From Rosa chinensis (taxonomy: Eukaryota; Streptophyta; Magnoliopsida; Rosales; Rosaceae): a stretch of 64,000 bases of DNA. Below, piece by piece: positions 45,849 to 59,340 of the stretch; the stretch's first letter is position 1, and the number at the start of each line of letters is the position of its first letter. The stretch covers positions 15,066,501 through 15,130,500 of the forward strand of contig NC_037091.1 of NCBI RefSeq assembly GCF_002994745.2, written 5' to 3'. Under the pieces are notes generated by a model. It was not told the DNA's origin. It saw only the letters and a program-made list of their open reading frames with translations, and ran no database searches. The position numbers were made by a program, and so were the translations under genes.

Positions 45849-47729
45849 ATTGGTTGGAAGCCAAGAGTGCATCTTTTTTCCTCGTGACCTTGTAGTCCTG
45901 TATCATTCTTGTGATCAAGAGTCTTCACTATGTTAAGTCCTTCACATGCATTTAACAAGACAATCAGGAAGAATGAGAAACATTTGAGTCATTGCTATTA
46001 ATATAGGGGATGGTTAAATGATACTAACTGCTGCATTGTTTTACCCTTCACCCGTTGGTTGACCTTTTTTCTGGAAGGAACATGAATTATTGGATGGATT
46101 TATCTTTTATATGTATATATTTTGATAACTCATGACTTCCATGGTATTAGTTAGGCTAGCTAACAAATAGATCACGGCTCACTGATATTGTAAGAAAGAT
46201 TAAAGGAAATATTGGAAAGATTAAAGGAAATATTGGAGGAAACTTAAAAATTCTTTAGTAAATTATAAGTCATTAAAATATACACTAGGACCTTTCAAAA
46301 AAAAATAAAAAATATACACTAGTTATTATGTGTAATATTATGAAAGTACTCTTGAAATACAAATTCAGAGTGCGTGGTTGATGAGCTATATAAATCATGT
46401 TTCTTGTTTCTACTCTATTAGTTTATTAAAAGGTTGGAATGGATATTCACTACTTTTTGAACCTTAAATAAGATGATTTTTGGATTGTTTAATATTACAT
46501 GAATTATATTACCCTTGCCCTCAAAAGCTGCCAAAAGCTAATTAATGGTAGCAACGTTATTTGCTAGTGGCTAGTCGTGTCATGTGATAAAGTTTGACTA
46601 TTCACCATCTATATTTTTCGAACTAGTATTTATCATCAAATCATTTAGCCTACATTTCAAGTTTTGAACATCATATAATGGGTAAAAAATAGTATTTGCA
46701 GTTTAGAGGGATACACAAAATTAATCTCATGGTTTAAAAATGTTTAATTTTATCTCTATGACTTGTGAAATTAATCAAATTCGATAAAAAAATTTGTCTC
46801 TCGATATGCATAATTGAACGATATTATGAAATTGAGTTCAAAATTGAATATTTTGAACAATAGTTTGTAACTCGTAGAACTTGATATTCATGTAATACAT
46901 CTTGATTAGCAAATTTGAATCTCCTTCAACCTAAAACAACTTAAGATTAAGCCTAGCAACAACTCAAACCCGAGAAAGCTTGGGTTTGAGTTATTGCTAG
47001 CAAACTCGAACCTAAACTAGTAGAAACATGAACATCCAATTAAACTTTAGCCACACGAATTTCTAATTACAAACTCTACAACATTTTAGACCCAAATTTA
47101 TTTTTAAATTTTTATTTTATTTTATTTTTCTCAATTCTATTTTCAAATGATTTAGCAGAAACATACAAAGAGCATGGTAGATGAATAGTGGGTGAAGGTT
47201 GAATATACTTGTATCTTAATCCCAGTGTCCAAACTCGAGAGTATGGGGCACTTTGATTGATGGTAGAATCCAGCAACATCCTCATGGTCTCATAGCACTC
47301 TAGTGATAAAGAAGTATGAACATAGGCTGTGCATGATTGTTTGTGCACATACGGTTAACATGTCAATCAGCACAATGACAGCAACAATGAGAAACTCTTG
47401 ATTTGAAGCCATTTAAGGAGATGGGTCAGGGGTACATGATTGTCACAATTTCCTTTCTACTGTTCTTTTGGCCAGACTAAACATCGGTTAGTAAAAATAA
47501 ATTGATAGTATAATTTTTCATCAGTTTACTACGAGTTAAAGTGTAATTCATATGAGAAATTGGAAGAGATTAAACACTTTATACAAAATCTGGAGTCACA
47601 CATTTTTCCCTCAAATCATCCAAATGATAACACCTAAAAATCAGTAAGAAACTCATAAATCACTAGGCACCATTGACAATGCTCTTCCTGATTTGTTATT
47701 TCCTAGAAGAAGCATTTGGCCAAAGCAAT
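45849..47729. other. AT-rich intergenic DNA
   Basis: There is a fragment similar to SINE family C head near 46130-46180. No gene or complete element is supported. Confidence 0.4.
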
Positions 47730-47737
47730 CTCCAACC

Positions 47738-50700
47738 TAGGCCTGGGCTCGGGTCGGGCCGAGTCCGAAATTTGGTAAAATCGAGACCGAGTCTGAAATA
47801 ATTTGTTCGGGTTAGTTCAGGCATTTTCAAAACTGGAACCCGACAGAAACCGATCTCAAACGGGTCGGTTCAGGTTTCGGGCTTTTCGGGCCCAAAATCC
47901 AGATAGTCTTGAGCTTGCTGTTTTCCCAGTTTTTCAAAAACTCATCTGGACTTCTGGCAAAACTGCCAGACTCATTTTGGCACCTGTAAATCTGGGATGC
48001 ATATCAACTTCACAAACTCATTAACATAACTAATCGTACAACATTACAACCTATTCAAACATTCAAAATTTCAAATGTTCAATCAAACTTAAATTTTACA
48101 ACACAAGTCACAAACTCACAAAGTTCACAAACACAAAGTCACAACTCACAATTACATTGTCCAACTCCAACATATTAAAGTCATTAAACTCATTAAACAA
48201 CAATCCAAATTGTTCAATCATTAAAATGTTCAATCAAACTAAAATTGTGAATGGTTCAACAGAAACAATCAATTAATCAAACATGAACAGAAACTGCAGT
48301 TCTGCACAAAGTGTCAAACTGTGAAATAAGTCTAATAACTCAAGCTTCAGGCCCCTAGCTGCTCGGCCTACCCACTGCTGCCTTTCTCCACAAGTCCAGA
48401 ACTCCAGGCCTACGACAAGTGCACACTGCACAAATCTGCAGAACATTTCAAAATTTCAAATTACAAATAAAAATTTTAAATGCATAACCTGTAAGTGTAA
48501 AGAAAGAGTTTCTGAACAACTAAACATGTAAAATGCCTGTCATTAATGAACTTCACAGAGTTTCTGTCTTTCTGATAGCTTTCACTGATTAAAATATGTG
48601 CATCTGATTAAAATATACACATGATTATAGTATACTATCAACTTATGAAAGAATAAAATCCAATACCAGATGCCACAATGCCACATGATTATATTTATAC
48701 TATCAAGTATCAAGAATAAAATCTAATAACAAAAACTGTAGCCAACATACCAGATGCCACAATACCACATACCAGCCATTTCAAAATGCAGGTTCCAACA
48801 TACAAGAAGCAGGTTGCTAAACTACCAAGTCAAGTTCACAATTTCACATTTTCACATCTTCACATACATAGTTACATACATGAATTGATGAACACAATAC
48901 CAAATCAGCCAAGACCATACCATTAACCAAATGTAGAACATTAACATTAACCAAATGCCAAATGATTGAAAACAAGACCATACATTAACCAAATGCAGTA
49001 CCTTATTTTGCCGTTTTACTTTTACTCTTGCCTGCATCAACTACCTTTGAATTCTTTGATGCTTTTGATGATTTAGATGTAGATGGCTTTTCAGGCTGAT
49101 GTACTGTACTAGCACCTTCCTCCCTTGCATGTTCTGCAAAGCAACAAAAGTGCAAAGTTCAAACATTGAATGTCCAGATTTTCAAACATTATATTATAAA
49201 CTTGAAATAAATTAACAAGGCAACCATTTCAAAAATAAAAATCATACCATCCTCCACACTTTCATAAAATTCGATGTCCTCGATAGTAGGAACATATTGA
49301 ATGTTGTTGATGCTCTCAGATCTGATCCAGTTTTGGTAGCATATCAATGCTTCCACTGTTTTGGGAGTTAGAGAACTCCTAAAGGGATCGATGACCCTTC
49401 TGCCTGTGCTAAAGCAAGATTCACTTGCCTCGATGCTCACTTGTATTGCCAAAACATCCTTGGCAAGGGCAGCAAGGTTAGGATACTTGGCACCATTCAT
49501 CTTCCACCACTCCAATATATCCCACTTTTGAGGATTTGCAGGCTCCTCAATCGGGTCCAATAGGTATCTATCCACTTCATGTCCAACAACAGCTTCATCG
49601 GAGTCTTCCAATTCTTTCTCACAATCTTGTTCCATGTCAGCTATTTTTCCAGTAGCCTCAACTGTCCTTTTGGAGCTGGATTTGCTGCCTTGGCTAACTG
49701 AGCTCTCTCCACTTTTTGATTTTCCATTTCCAGCCGTTGAAGACATCATTGAGGAGCTGTACAAATCACAAAGGGCCACTAGAAGCTCTTTAACCTCAAA
49801 AGACTTCTTCTTAATGTCATCCCAATCCATTTTCAGCCAATTTATTGCAGATACTTTCAAAGTTTCTGATCTTGAACCTTGGGTTTAACACCAAGGCAAT
49901 GAATAAAAGCTGATTGCAGTCTTCTAAGCTTCCAAAATACTTATCAAACTTCCCTCTCATATTCACAGCCATATCGAACAAGATCTTTTCAACCTCTGAA
50001 CCAGTGCACACATACGATTTACTGAACAACTCATCGATCTCCGATTTGATGGCCACTAATCATGAAAAGCTTTCCATGATGTTGGGTGATTTGAGGCACT
50101 AATCCTCATTGTCACATCATAGAAGACCTTTAAAAACCTCACAAAAACTGCTGCCTTTTCCCAATCCTCTTTAACCGGTGGCCCCACCCTTTTTCTCTTC
50201 TGTTTCTTCCTTGAATCAGACCCTCCAACTTGCAGCTCATCATCTTCATCATCGATGTCTTCATCCTCATCAAAGTAGTGTGTGTACTTGCTGTCCTCCT
50301 CATCTGCCATTCTATCGAAGGCCTTTCGCAGCCCTAATGCAGTGTCTAGCATTAGAAAGGTAGAGTTCCACCTTGTTGGCACATCAAGGATGCAAACTTT
50401 CTTCTACTCAACCTTCTCCTTCTCTGCACACATTTTAAAAACATCAAGCCTTTGTCCACTACTCCGAACATAGCGTATCGCATTCCTGATTGAAGCAACT
50501 GATTTCTCCATCATTTTTAGGCCTGATCTGACAATGAGGTTCAGAATATGTGCAAGGCACCTAACATGCAAGCACTTGCCTCCAAGAACAGGTTGTTTCT
50601 CCCACTCTAACATCTTCTTCGTAATGTACTCAACTACAACCTTATTTGCACTTGCATTGTCAACAGGAATTGTCAACACTCTCTCAACTTCCCAATCAAG

Positions 50701-52311
50701 CAAACATGACTCCAACAACTTTCCTATGCTATTTCCCTGATGATTAGGAATCACCCTAAAATTCAGTATTCTTTTGTGCAATGTCCAACCATCATCAATA
50801 AAATGGGCAGTCACCACCATGTAGTTGATATTTTGCACCGATGTCCATGTGTCGGTGGTTAAGCAAAGGCAATGATTCCTTAACTCTTTCTTCAACTCTA
50901 ATTTGGCTGCTTTATACATGGACAGAAACTGTTTCACAATACCCTCATAGAAGGCACATCCCACCTAGGCATAGCCACACTACAAAAGTATCTAAACCCC
51001 GGCCTTTCGATGAAACTGAAATGCAGTTCATCCATTACTATCATCTTGCAGGCTGCTTCCCTGCAAGCTTCCTGACTCCATTTCACCATCACCAACTTCT
51101 TTGTATCACCGGTACTTAATACCTGCTGCCAACTTTCTAAATCAACCCTACCCGGATATTTTTTGCACACTTCTTGTATATGTCTCCTAAGCGAACTAGT
51201 TCCATTTGCATAACTATAACATGCAAGATCAGTTCCACAGTAATTGCACTTAGCTCTCTCTTTAACACAAGTTTGAACTTTCTTACCATCCTTAATCTCG
51301 AACTGAGGCTTCTCGATCTTCTTGAAGTGCAACCACACCCAAGATCTTCCAGCAGGTTTTTCTTCTTTTTCTTCTTCATTTGCATCATCTCCATCATTGC
51401 TCGGTCCAGCAGCTGTAGCTCCACCACGTTTTCTCTTCACAGGAGCCTTCTTCTTCGAGCTTCTGAATGTTTTCGGAATTGTCTGAACCCTCGAAGCATC
51501 AGTTGGTGTTGGAAGAGCAATAACTTTTGAATTGGAATCGGAACTTTGGGATGGATTGGAATCGGAACTTTGGGATGAATTATGAGGACAAGCCATGAAA
51601 TTTGGGAAGTGCTCGAATACAGGATCCTAATTCACCACATTGAAGTTTAGAAAATTCAGAATGAAAAAGTGAAATTGAAAACCCTAGATTACTCATTACT
51701 GAATACTGACCTGCGAGGAGTGAAGTGCAGACTGCAAAGCTTCGAGGAGAATCGAGTCAATCGACTATTAGATCGAAACCATGTAGAATTGAAGATCCGA
51801 GAGCTCTCTCTAAGATAGTCGGGCATCGGCGACGGCGAATTTCTGGAGCTTTGCGTCCAGTAGTTCACTGGCGGAGGCGGATTTCTGAGATGGAGAATGG
51901 CGGAGGAGCTGGTGGCGAACAGAGAGCTGAGATCAGAGAGAGACTGAGAGAGAGAAAGAGAGAGACTGAGAGAAAGAGAAGAGAGGGTCAAAGGGAGGCT
52001 GAGATCGGAATAGTCTCGACTCGATGACTTAGGTGGGTTAGGTCTTAGGTTTTTATTTTTTTATTTTATTTTATTTTTATTTTAACATATTATTATATCA
52101 CCCGATCATAGAATGACAAGTGGCAAATGAGACACAATTCTATTCGGGTCGGTCTTTCGGTCTCTGAATTTTTGAAGCCCGAGACCGAACCGATTACATA
52201 CATTCGGGTCGGTCTTTGCACCGAACTGAGAATTCCCATATTATAACCGAACCGATTCGGTCTTTTTTGTTCGGTCCGGTTCGGTCCTTCGGGTCCAAAC
52301 GCCCAGGCCTA
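47738..52311 (-). mobile_element. hAT transposon (copy 2), 4574 bp
   Basis: Terminal inverted repeats are TAGGCCTGGGC at both ends. A perfect 8-bp duplication CTCCAACC lies at 47730-47737 and 52312-52319. Subterminal CGGGTCGGTC/GACCGAACCG words are dense on both sides. It has the same architecture as copy 1 and a homologous, independently decayed minus-strand transposase. Confidence 0.95.
49003..51596 (-). pseudogene. hAT transposase (BED zinc finger), broken, copy 2
   Basis: The start ATG is at 51596. The BED finger keeps its ligands (CNYCGTDLAC ... SLRRHIQEVC). The catalytic core includes LTTDTWTSVQNINY, HFIDDGW, a DNASANK block and PTRWNSTF. The dimerisation domain (YPNLAALAKDVLAIQVSIEASES, FSTGRRVIDPFRSSL) lies near 49340-49500. 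A donor at about 49247 and an acceptor near 49137 lead to a Ser/Lys-rich last exon ending at 49003. Breaks are a frameshift near 50955, an in-frame TAG at 50404-50406, a frameshift near 50050 and another near 49865. None coincides with the breaks in copy 1, so each decayed separately. Confidence 0.92.
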
Positions 52312-52319
52312 CTCCAACC

Positions 52320-52443
52320 TACTAAACTTTCATTAGATTTACAAGGTTGATCATCTGCGCGGTTAACATCGACTTGAACAAAATTGTATTAATTTAAAGT
52401 CAAATTGGCATTAGTGACCCTATTCATCCTACCATGTATTTTA

Positions 52444-52495
<52 letters not shown>

Positions 52496-53142
52496 TCAAA
52501 TTGGCAAATTTTAGATAGAATAATAATTTTATTACTTATCAATTACCAGAAGGCACGTACATCAATTGTTGTCTTGTACTAGAATCTGTTAAGGTACAAG
52601 CTGCCAAATTGATAGGTAACCCTCATTGCAAACAAAATGAGCACACTGATTCTAAACAAGCGATTAAGAAGAGAAGATCATAACCTAGTTAATGATACAT
52701 GACTCGAAACAACTGAACAAGTAAGTTCGCCTAGAGACCTCAATTGGTGTACGAAAATACTAGTAAATTGAAAAGTGCCTCCCACGGATGTAAGATCCAA
52801 ACGGTCACGAAATGTAATAAGCCAAAAACAAGCCCAAGCCACCAGTCCACTGCCTTGAGCCTGCAATTGGACAACTCATCACATTCGAACTAAGGCCCAA
52901 TGACCCAAGCCCAATCTTCTCCTCTTTACCCTTGAATATGACTGAAGACTACTAAAAGTAGTAGGATGGATGTGGTTTAAGCTTATAGGGGGAGGGGGGT
53001 GAATAGGCTTAGATGGAAATTATTCTCAATTTTGAGTTAATTAAAATTACCAAACTGCAGTAAGAGGATTGCAGACGTCTATTAATTTCTATGACCTAGA
53101 TTTAGTATATTTCAAAATTAATTGTGAAGAGGATAGCATATA
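52320..53142. other. Intergenic DNA with (TA)n microsatellite
   Basis: A TA repeat lies at 52448-52492. No gene is seen. Confidence 0.5.
52448..52492. repeat. (TA)n microsatellite
   Basis: About 22 TA units. Confidence 0.95.
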
Positions 53143-53150
53143 ATCAATAT

Positions 53151-53921
53151 TAGGGCTGGCTCGGTACCGATAACCGAGATTTTTGGGCCAACATAGTTGC
53201 CAAACCGAAACTCATCAGTTTGCCATTTTTACAACAGCCGCCTATACCGATAAATCGGTTACCGATGAATTGGTACACCTATGTTGCGGCTCGGTTTCGG
53301 TTTGTCGACCGTCGACTATTTCAACAACGGCGACAGCTAGCAATAACGGTGGCTAAAACGGCGGCACGGTGGCCCTCCTCATTCCAGATCAAGAAATTTA
53401 GTTGTAGATTTGATTTTTGATTCAAATCTAAGAAGGAAGAAATGGAAGAATGAATAAGGAAAACGATGAGAAAATGGAGGAAGAAGCAATAGAATGGAAG
53501 AAGAATAGAATTAGAAATGAAGAGAGAAAGAGAGAGAGAAACATAGAGTTGTTTCTGGAAGATATAGAAGGTGATAACCTTTTTCAATTAAGAATACATA
53601 TATGTTTTTGCATAACTTATCACAACTGAGCTTGTGGCCTAGTGGTAAGTGGCTTGAGTTCCCATTGAAATTGGCAAGGGTTCGATGCTTGGCAGAAGCA
53701 AAAGGGTAGGAATTTTTGGAATTAAACTAAAAAATTTTATCTAGGTCGGTTCGGTAATAGTGAACCTTTACAAAATGTTGTACCACTCCTGAGCCGAGTA
53801 CCTTACTTCGGTACGGTACTGCCAGTACCAATCCATTGGTTACCGTGTTTGTCGGCGCCGACACCACCGGTTCTGCCAGTTTCCAGTCGGTTGCTAGGTT
53901 CGGCAATTAGAGCCAACCCTA
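53151..53921. mobile_element. Non-autonomous hAT element, 771 bp
   Basis: Inverted ends are TAGGGCTGGCTCGG and TAGGGTTGGCTCTAA. A perfect 8-bp duplication ATCAATAT lies at 53143-53150 and 53922-53929. Subterminal regions carry CGGTACCG/CGGTTACCG words. No transposase is present. A tRNA-like segment lies inside at about 53630-53695. Confidence 0.93.
53630..53695 (+). mobile_element. tRNA-like (SINE head) sequence inside a hAT element
   Basis: GTGGCCTAGTGGTAAGTGGC resembles a Pol III box A and GGGTTCGATGCTTGGC a box B, at SINE-like spacing. It is not a foldable complete tRNA by eye. Confidence 0.4.
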
Positions 53922-53929
53922 ATCAATAT

Positions 53930-54360
53930 CCATAGCGAAAATAAAGAACTCAAACACAAGCGATTTGTTGACGCAGTAAAATCCTTAAATTGAGGTAAAC
54001 AACTGCGGGCCTTAACTCCTGAAGGCCAAATGAAAAGCGATGCACTAAGTGAATATGAACAAACACATATACACTTACAACCAACGCGAATAGCTCTGAC
54101 CTCAACTATCTGACTAGACTCATCTAAACGGTTGCACATACACCACCTTGTTGTTCTTCACCTTCAAAACTGCTTCTACTCGTCTCTCTAACTTGGACAC
54201 ACGAACTATGCACGCCACTTCCTCCCAATTGACCTCGTGGGGTTCTCGGACATGCAAATGATATGAATGATATGAAGGTGTTTGATTGAATTATCAATTC
54301 ACTTCAACATGGAACAAGTGAACTAATAATTCTCAATGAAGCTCATGAGTTTTTCTATGA
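53930..54360. other. Intergenic DNA
   Basis: Nothing beyond ordinary AT-rich sequence was recognised. Confidence 0.4.
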
Positions 54361-54369
54361 ATGAAAAAA

Positions 54370-55091
54370 GGCAAAATAGCCAAATTACTCCCTGGCTTTT
54401 CTCATGGCTGTCGATTTACCCCATGAAATTTATATTTTGATTATCTACGCCCTCACTTTTCTAATTGTTGCCGATTTACACCCTATTGTTATTTTTTAGA
54501 CTTTCCATCCAATTTTCCGTTAACTTGGTTAGCACATGAGGGGCTTTTTCGTCTTTTCAACTATCACAAAAAAATATATATACAAACCAACACATCGTTA
54601 AAGAAATTAAAAAAAATATATACAAAACTGTTCTTCGTTAAAATAAGGAAAAAAAAAACTTGCCCTTGGTCACTTCTTCCTTGTCCATCTCTTCTTCTTC
54701 ACTCCGTTTATTTCAAGATCGGCCGTTAGCTTGCAACTGATAGCTTAATTAATATTTGGTCGTTAGCATACAAAGTAGTTTTGTATTTTTTTTTCTTGAT
54801 TTATTAATATATGAGGGTAATATTGGAAGATAGAGGCAAAAAATTTATAGTTGGCCGGGTGTACTAAGATTTTTGTTCGGTACAAATAGCAACATTCTTT
54901 TTTTGGGTGATCAAGATCTCTCACATGCTAACCAAGTTAACGGAGAAATTGGATGGAAAGTCTAAAATTTAATTATATGGTGTAAATTGGCAACATTTAG
55001 AAAAGTGAGGATATAAATAATCAAAAATAAAATATCAGGGGGTAAATCAGCAGTCATGAGAAAAGTTAGGGAGTAATTTGACTATTTTGCC
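54370..55091. mobile_element. Mutator-type MITE with long inverted repeats, 722 bp
   Basis: Ends are GGCAAAATAGCCAAATTACT and, inverted, GGCAAAATAGTCAAATTACT. The inverted repeats extend about 180 bases, through TTTCTCATG, GATTTACCC and CTTTCCATCCAATTT. A perfect 9-bp duplication ATGAAAAAA lies at 54361-54369 and 55092-55100, the length typical of Mutator-like elements. No ORF is present. Confidence 0.9.
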
Positions 55092-55100
55092 ATGAAAAAA

Positions 55101-55488
55101 TACTCTCTCAACTAACAATGGACGCTCAATATATTCTCTAGAAGCATAGTAGAAAGAAAATATTTTTCTCCTATATGTATGCGCAATCAACTCCCTAAAA
55201 CATCTAGGGAATTTAAAATTCTAGATCTAATTGACTTCTATTAGGAAAGTAATAGTCCTAAAAATATCTAGGTAATAAAAACTGATTTTTATCCCTAAAT
55301 AAAATTATATGCATAATTAACCAAATCAATCAAATCAAATGCAACGCAAATATAGGAATCCTATAAAATCAGATATACGAATGAATTCAATTGAAACTCG
55401 TCTATATTGGCAAACTAACATTAAAATCAGATATATGAATGCATTCAATTGAAACTCATCTATATTGGCAAACTAACATTAATCACGC
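55101..55488. other. Intergenic DNA with short local duplication
   Basis: The block TATGAATGCATTCAATTGAAACTC (and close variant) occurs twice, near 55375 and 55435, as a tandem duplication of about 60 bases. No gene. Confidence 0.5.
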
Positions 55489-56144
55489 ACACACTAGTAC
55501 AAAAATTGAATCAGACGACGGCTAAAAACTGTCGTCTGATACAGAACTAACTGTCGTATATCTCGCTGCCGTCTGATGAAACATGATTTAGAAAACCGTC
55601 ATCTGAAGAACTCGGCATCCATGTCGACAGCATGTCGATAGGCTGTCGACAGCATTAACTATTGTGTGAACGTTACTCAGACAATGGGCAACTTAAAAAT
55701 CCGTTATGTGATTGTGATTCAGAAGTCGTTTTTTTTTATAACCGTTGTGTGACTGCTATTCACACAACAGTTTTTTCATATCATCCGTGATCTGTTTTTC
55801 ATTCAGACAACAGTTTTAATTTTGAGGCTATTGTAAATATCGTGTACATATGACAGCTTTGTGTGGTTATTGTTGTACTAAAAGAATGATTCAATGCATT
55901 ATATATGCTGGAAGCGAAATCAAAAATGACCAAATTAACAGTAATTGATCAATATATATATGAACTAATTGTTATAATCCACATCATGCACCAAAATGGA
56001 TTGTGCAAAGGTAATCTTTTATCTACAAAAGAAATACATCTAATAGTACTCTCCTAGCAATATACATCTAGATATTTTCTCAAGAAGTCTAGCTTTGCAA
56101 GCTCTGTTGCTCTTATGGCCGTTTGGAGTCTAGCTTTGGAAGCT

Positions 56145-56254
56145 TCCAAGCACTAATTCAGTAGGATTGTGAAGATGTAATAATGCTGCCTACCCCATCC
56201 TCAGGATTCCATCTCTCCTTATACAATTTTTCTAGAAGCTGAAATTAAGAATGC
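56145..56254 (-). pseudogene. Exon-like fragment of unknown gene in CACTA
   Basis: After a TTTCAG acceptor near 56242, the minus strand reads LLEKLYKERWNPEDGVGS and about eight further codons to a stop. It looks like a terminal exon, but I do not recognise the family. Confidence 0.3.
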
Positions 56255-57526
56255 ACAAGATGTTAAAAAAAGGTTCTTTTCTAAACATATGCAAATAAAT
56301 ACCAAAGGAAAGTAGAGGTGTTGCTTGGTGATTATAGGAACTGTAAAACATAGTTCAAAAAAAAAAAAAACCCTCCCACACAGATATGCAATAAATCAAA
56401 GATCAAACTCTAGAAATCTTTAGCCAATAATTCGACACAAAGCACATGTTCCACAACTCAACTAACTCAACTAAATACTAGCAGTATGTAAACCCAGCAA
56501 CTTAATAGTTATCTGTCCACTTTCTCACATTTCTCAGCAACCAATGACACCCTCCCTAATATAGGTCAAATAGAATTTGTTAGTACAAAGTAATGAACCT
56601 CATGAAGTGCAAACCACAACTCTTGTGAAAGTAATGTCAAACTTATCCGTTCATCGAAATCATGGAAATAAATTAAACATCAAGTTCATGAGCAAATAAT
56701 CCCATATATTGTCACTCGCATCTATTCCAAGAACCTGGGTGATACCTTACATGTAATCTGTGTGCTTATCGACAGTTCTACAGCAATATTTGCTCTGCTT
56801 TAATAAATAACTTCTCTGACATTCATATGTGCATTACACATGAGAAAAGGTCACAAATAGAGTTAAATATAGGGTAAACTATTTTAGTATGCAACGGCGT
56901 CACCAGCACTATTTTTTACGAGTTATCAAATACACACACACACACTCCAGATATCTACAAGAATATCTTGCTGGAGAATGAGACCCATAAATATATAGTG
57001 CTGGTCTCATAAATATATACATAACACATATATATGTATGCGCACACACATACTACTCAAAGAAACAAACTTTATTTTAATCAAATCAACATCCCACTAA
57101 TGAGTTAACATTCACCAAGAGAAGAAAATAGAACACCATAATCAATTGCAGAAGAGAAATCCCACCACAAATTGACTGAATCTTGCTGGCAGCTTCAAGT
57201 GTGTGACAATTGTTAGATGCTTCTTGAACAAGAGATTAGCATCTTGAACAAAAATGGTGAGCACCAAATCCACCTAATCGAAAGAACTATACATTGTCGA
57301 AAAAAGAAATCGACAGAGTTGAACTACACATCAATCAAACTCTAGACCAAGTAACAAACAGAGAAGAAGTCATAATCGAGAAGAATGTTCAAACACAGTG
57401 CATGTACTTAAAACTTCAGCGCAAGAGCTATGAAGCTCAGTAAGTCAACCAGTGCAGATCCCTAAAGTGAAAGACTTTAGATTACCAAGAGATGATTCAG
57501 TTGAGACAAAGCAAATATATAATTAC

Positions 57527-57580
57527 CAGCCAGTGAGCCAAGAAGCAAATGGTGCCCATTTTGGGCCAGCAAGCATGGCA
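57527..57580 (-). pseudogene. Captured exon of an amino-acid permease (BAT1/GABA permease-like)
   Basis: A 54-nt segment is bounded by an acceptor (ATTGCAG) and a donor (CTG|GTAATT). In its second frame it encodes AMLAGPKWAPFASWLTG, which closely resembles a conserved loop of plant bidirectional amino-acid transporters (APC superfamily, around a transmembrane segment). No neighbouring permease exons were found, so it is a transduplicated fragment. Confidence 0.6.
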
Positions 57581-58339
57581 CTGCAATAGTACAAACACCC
57601 ATAAGTTGGGTAAGAAAAACAAATCTCAGCCATGGATGAACCAACAAACATGATGAAACAACTAGCTATAAACCACCAATAAACAATACAAACTTTTCAA
57701 ACAAAAAAAAACCAAGCAAAAAAGATTCTCTCTTTTTTAAAAACCAAACCAAGAACAAGTTGGGATTTTGGGAAAGATTACAAACAACCAGTGCACTACT
57801 CAATTGTTCATGGAAACAATTAAATTGTAAATCGGTACGTAGAGAATAAAAGAACAATACCACTCTTTCTGGAATTAGGAAGAGACAAAGGTTGAAATCG
57901 GGAGCAGGCATTGCCATTAGTGCCTACACATTAACATACAGAAAACTTCAAACAAATTTCTTATTCCACCACTTAATCAATAACAATCTAAACCAAAAGT
58001 CGAAAGCTATTCAAGATTGAAATGCAAACCTTAACCAAAATACGAGCAACAATTTGAGTGCCAATATGATCTGGCTCAAATTACACCAAAAAATTACAAG
58101 AACAAACCATCATAACATAGCACAGAATCCAAATAGAAACTAGTCAAAACCATAAACTCTATTCCTAAACCCTAAATCACCTGATAGTGACGAAGAAAGG
58201 CAGAGATTCGCATCAAGACTATAGGTTTGTGACGAAACCTAAACATCAAAAATAGAATTCACTTAATTAAATCATTTAAAACCAATTAATCAATGAATCA
58301 AATCGAATAGAAACAAAACCTGCTCGGTGACGTAGCCTC

Positions 58340-58400
58340 AAATGGATCACTATTGTGGTCTCCTCTGACTCTTTTGAAATTTGCATCAACCTAAAACAAA
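58340..58400 (-). pseudogene. Exon-like fragment of unknown gene in CACTA
   Basis: Bounded by a TTTTAG acceptor and an AG|GTTTTG donor on the minus strand. One frame reads LMQISKESEETTIVIHLRLR. The family is not recognised. Confidence 0.25.
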
Positions 58401-59219
58401 CAGATTGAATATCAATTGAATGACCCAGATCGAATCGATGGAGAGAATCAGCAGTATATATAAATCAGTAGTATATGAATTAGAGACTCCAAATCTCCAA
58501 ATCTCTAGTCCAAGCTTTCTAGGTAAATGAACAAGTGTTGAAGCTTGACTACTAACATACACTAAACAAAAAAGGAAAGAGTAAGCATGGTAGAAGGAAA
58601 CAAAACGAGCAAGTTGTGAGGTTGTGATGTTGACTATCGATGGATATGCATTCAAGAAAGAAAAAGGCGAATTATGATGAAATGAAAAGATTGAAATTCT
58701 GAAATTTAAAAATCAATCAAGCTCACTATATTTTGTCAAATGGATCTCAAACCTGGCAAAGAAATGCAGAATGTTTGGCCTAGCAAATTCCAAAACAAAC
58801 TTTTAAGTCCTACATTACTGGGTAGTACTGGGTAGTATAAAGAATGACTAGATATGGCCATAGAGTTCTCTGAGGCTTGTACTATTTGTTCCAATTAATA
58901 AGAGTATATGATCTTCAATTAACAGGCCACAATTTGGATTTTTCAAAAAGCAAACAAACATAATTCATCATTTCAAAACCCATTTGAATGATACAATCAG
59001 GAAGAATGACAAGATCAAGTCAATATAGGTAAAAAGACAAGTTACATAAGCCTACTCCAGAACTGTGGGATATGTACTAAGAGTTATGGTTGTCAAAGCT
59101 TATTTCTAACAAAAGTTAGAACATGAAATCACTTTCACCCCATCCTACCAACTTACCACACAAGGAAACATGTGCTATAGATATGTTAAAAGAGGAGGAT
59201 ACCAAATCCAATTGCTTAC

Positions 59220-59340
59220 CATAGTTCCATAAACAAGGCCACCTCTGACAGAAGGATGAAAACAAGCTACGTTGACCTCATCTTCTGCACTAGGGAGAAT
59301 TCTCACAAGTTCCATCGCCGTTGACCCCATTCCTTTCCTT
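59220..59340 (-). pseudogene. Captured exon of a WD40/transducin-family gene
   Basis: The minus strand encodes MELVRILPSAEDEVNVACFH followed by a glycine-rich GGLVYGT and a GTAAGC donor at 59219. This resembles a conserved C-terminal WD-repeat segment of plant transducin/WD40 proteins. Upstream (59340-59508) a different frame is open with unrelated Glu/Gly-rich sequence, so the reading frame changes at the junction. The copy is chimeric or frameshifted. Confidence 0.5.
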
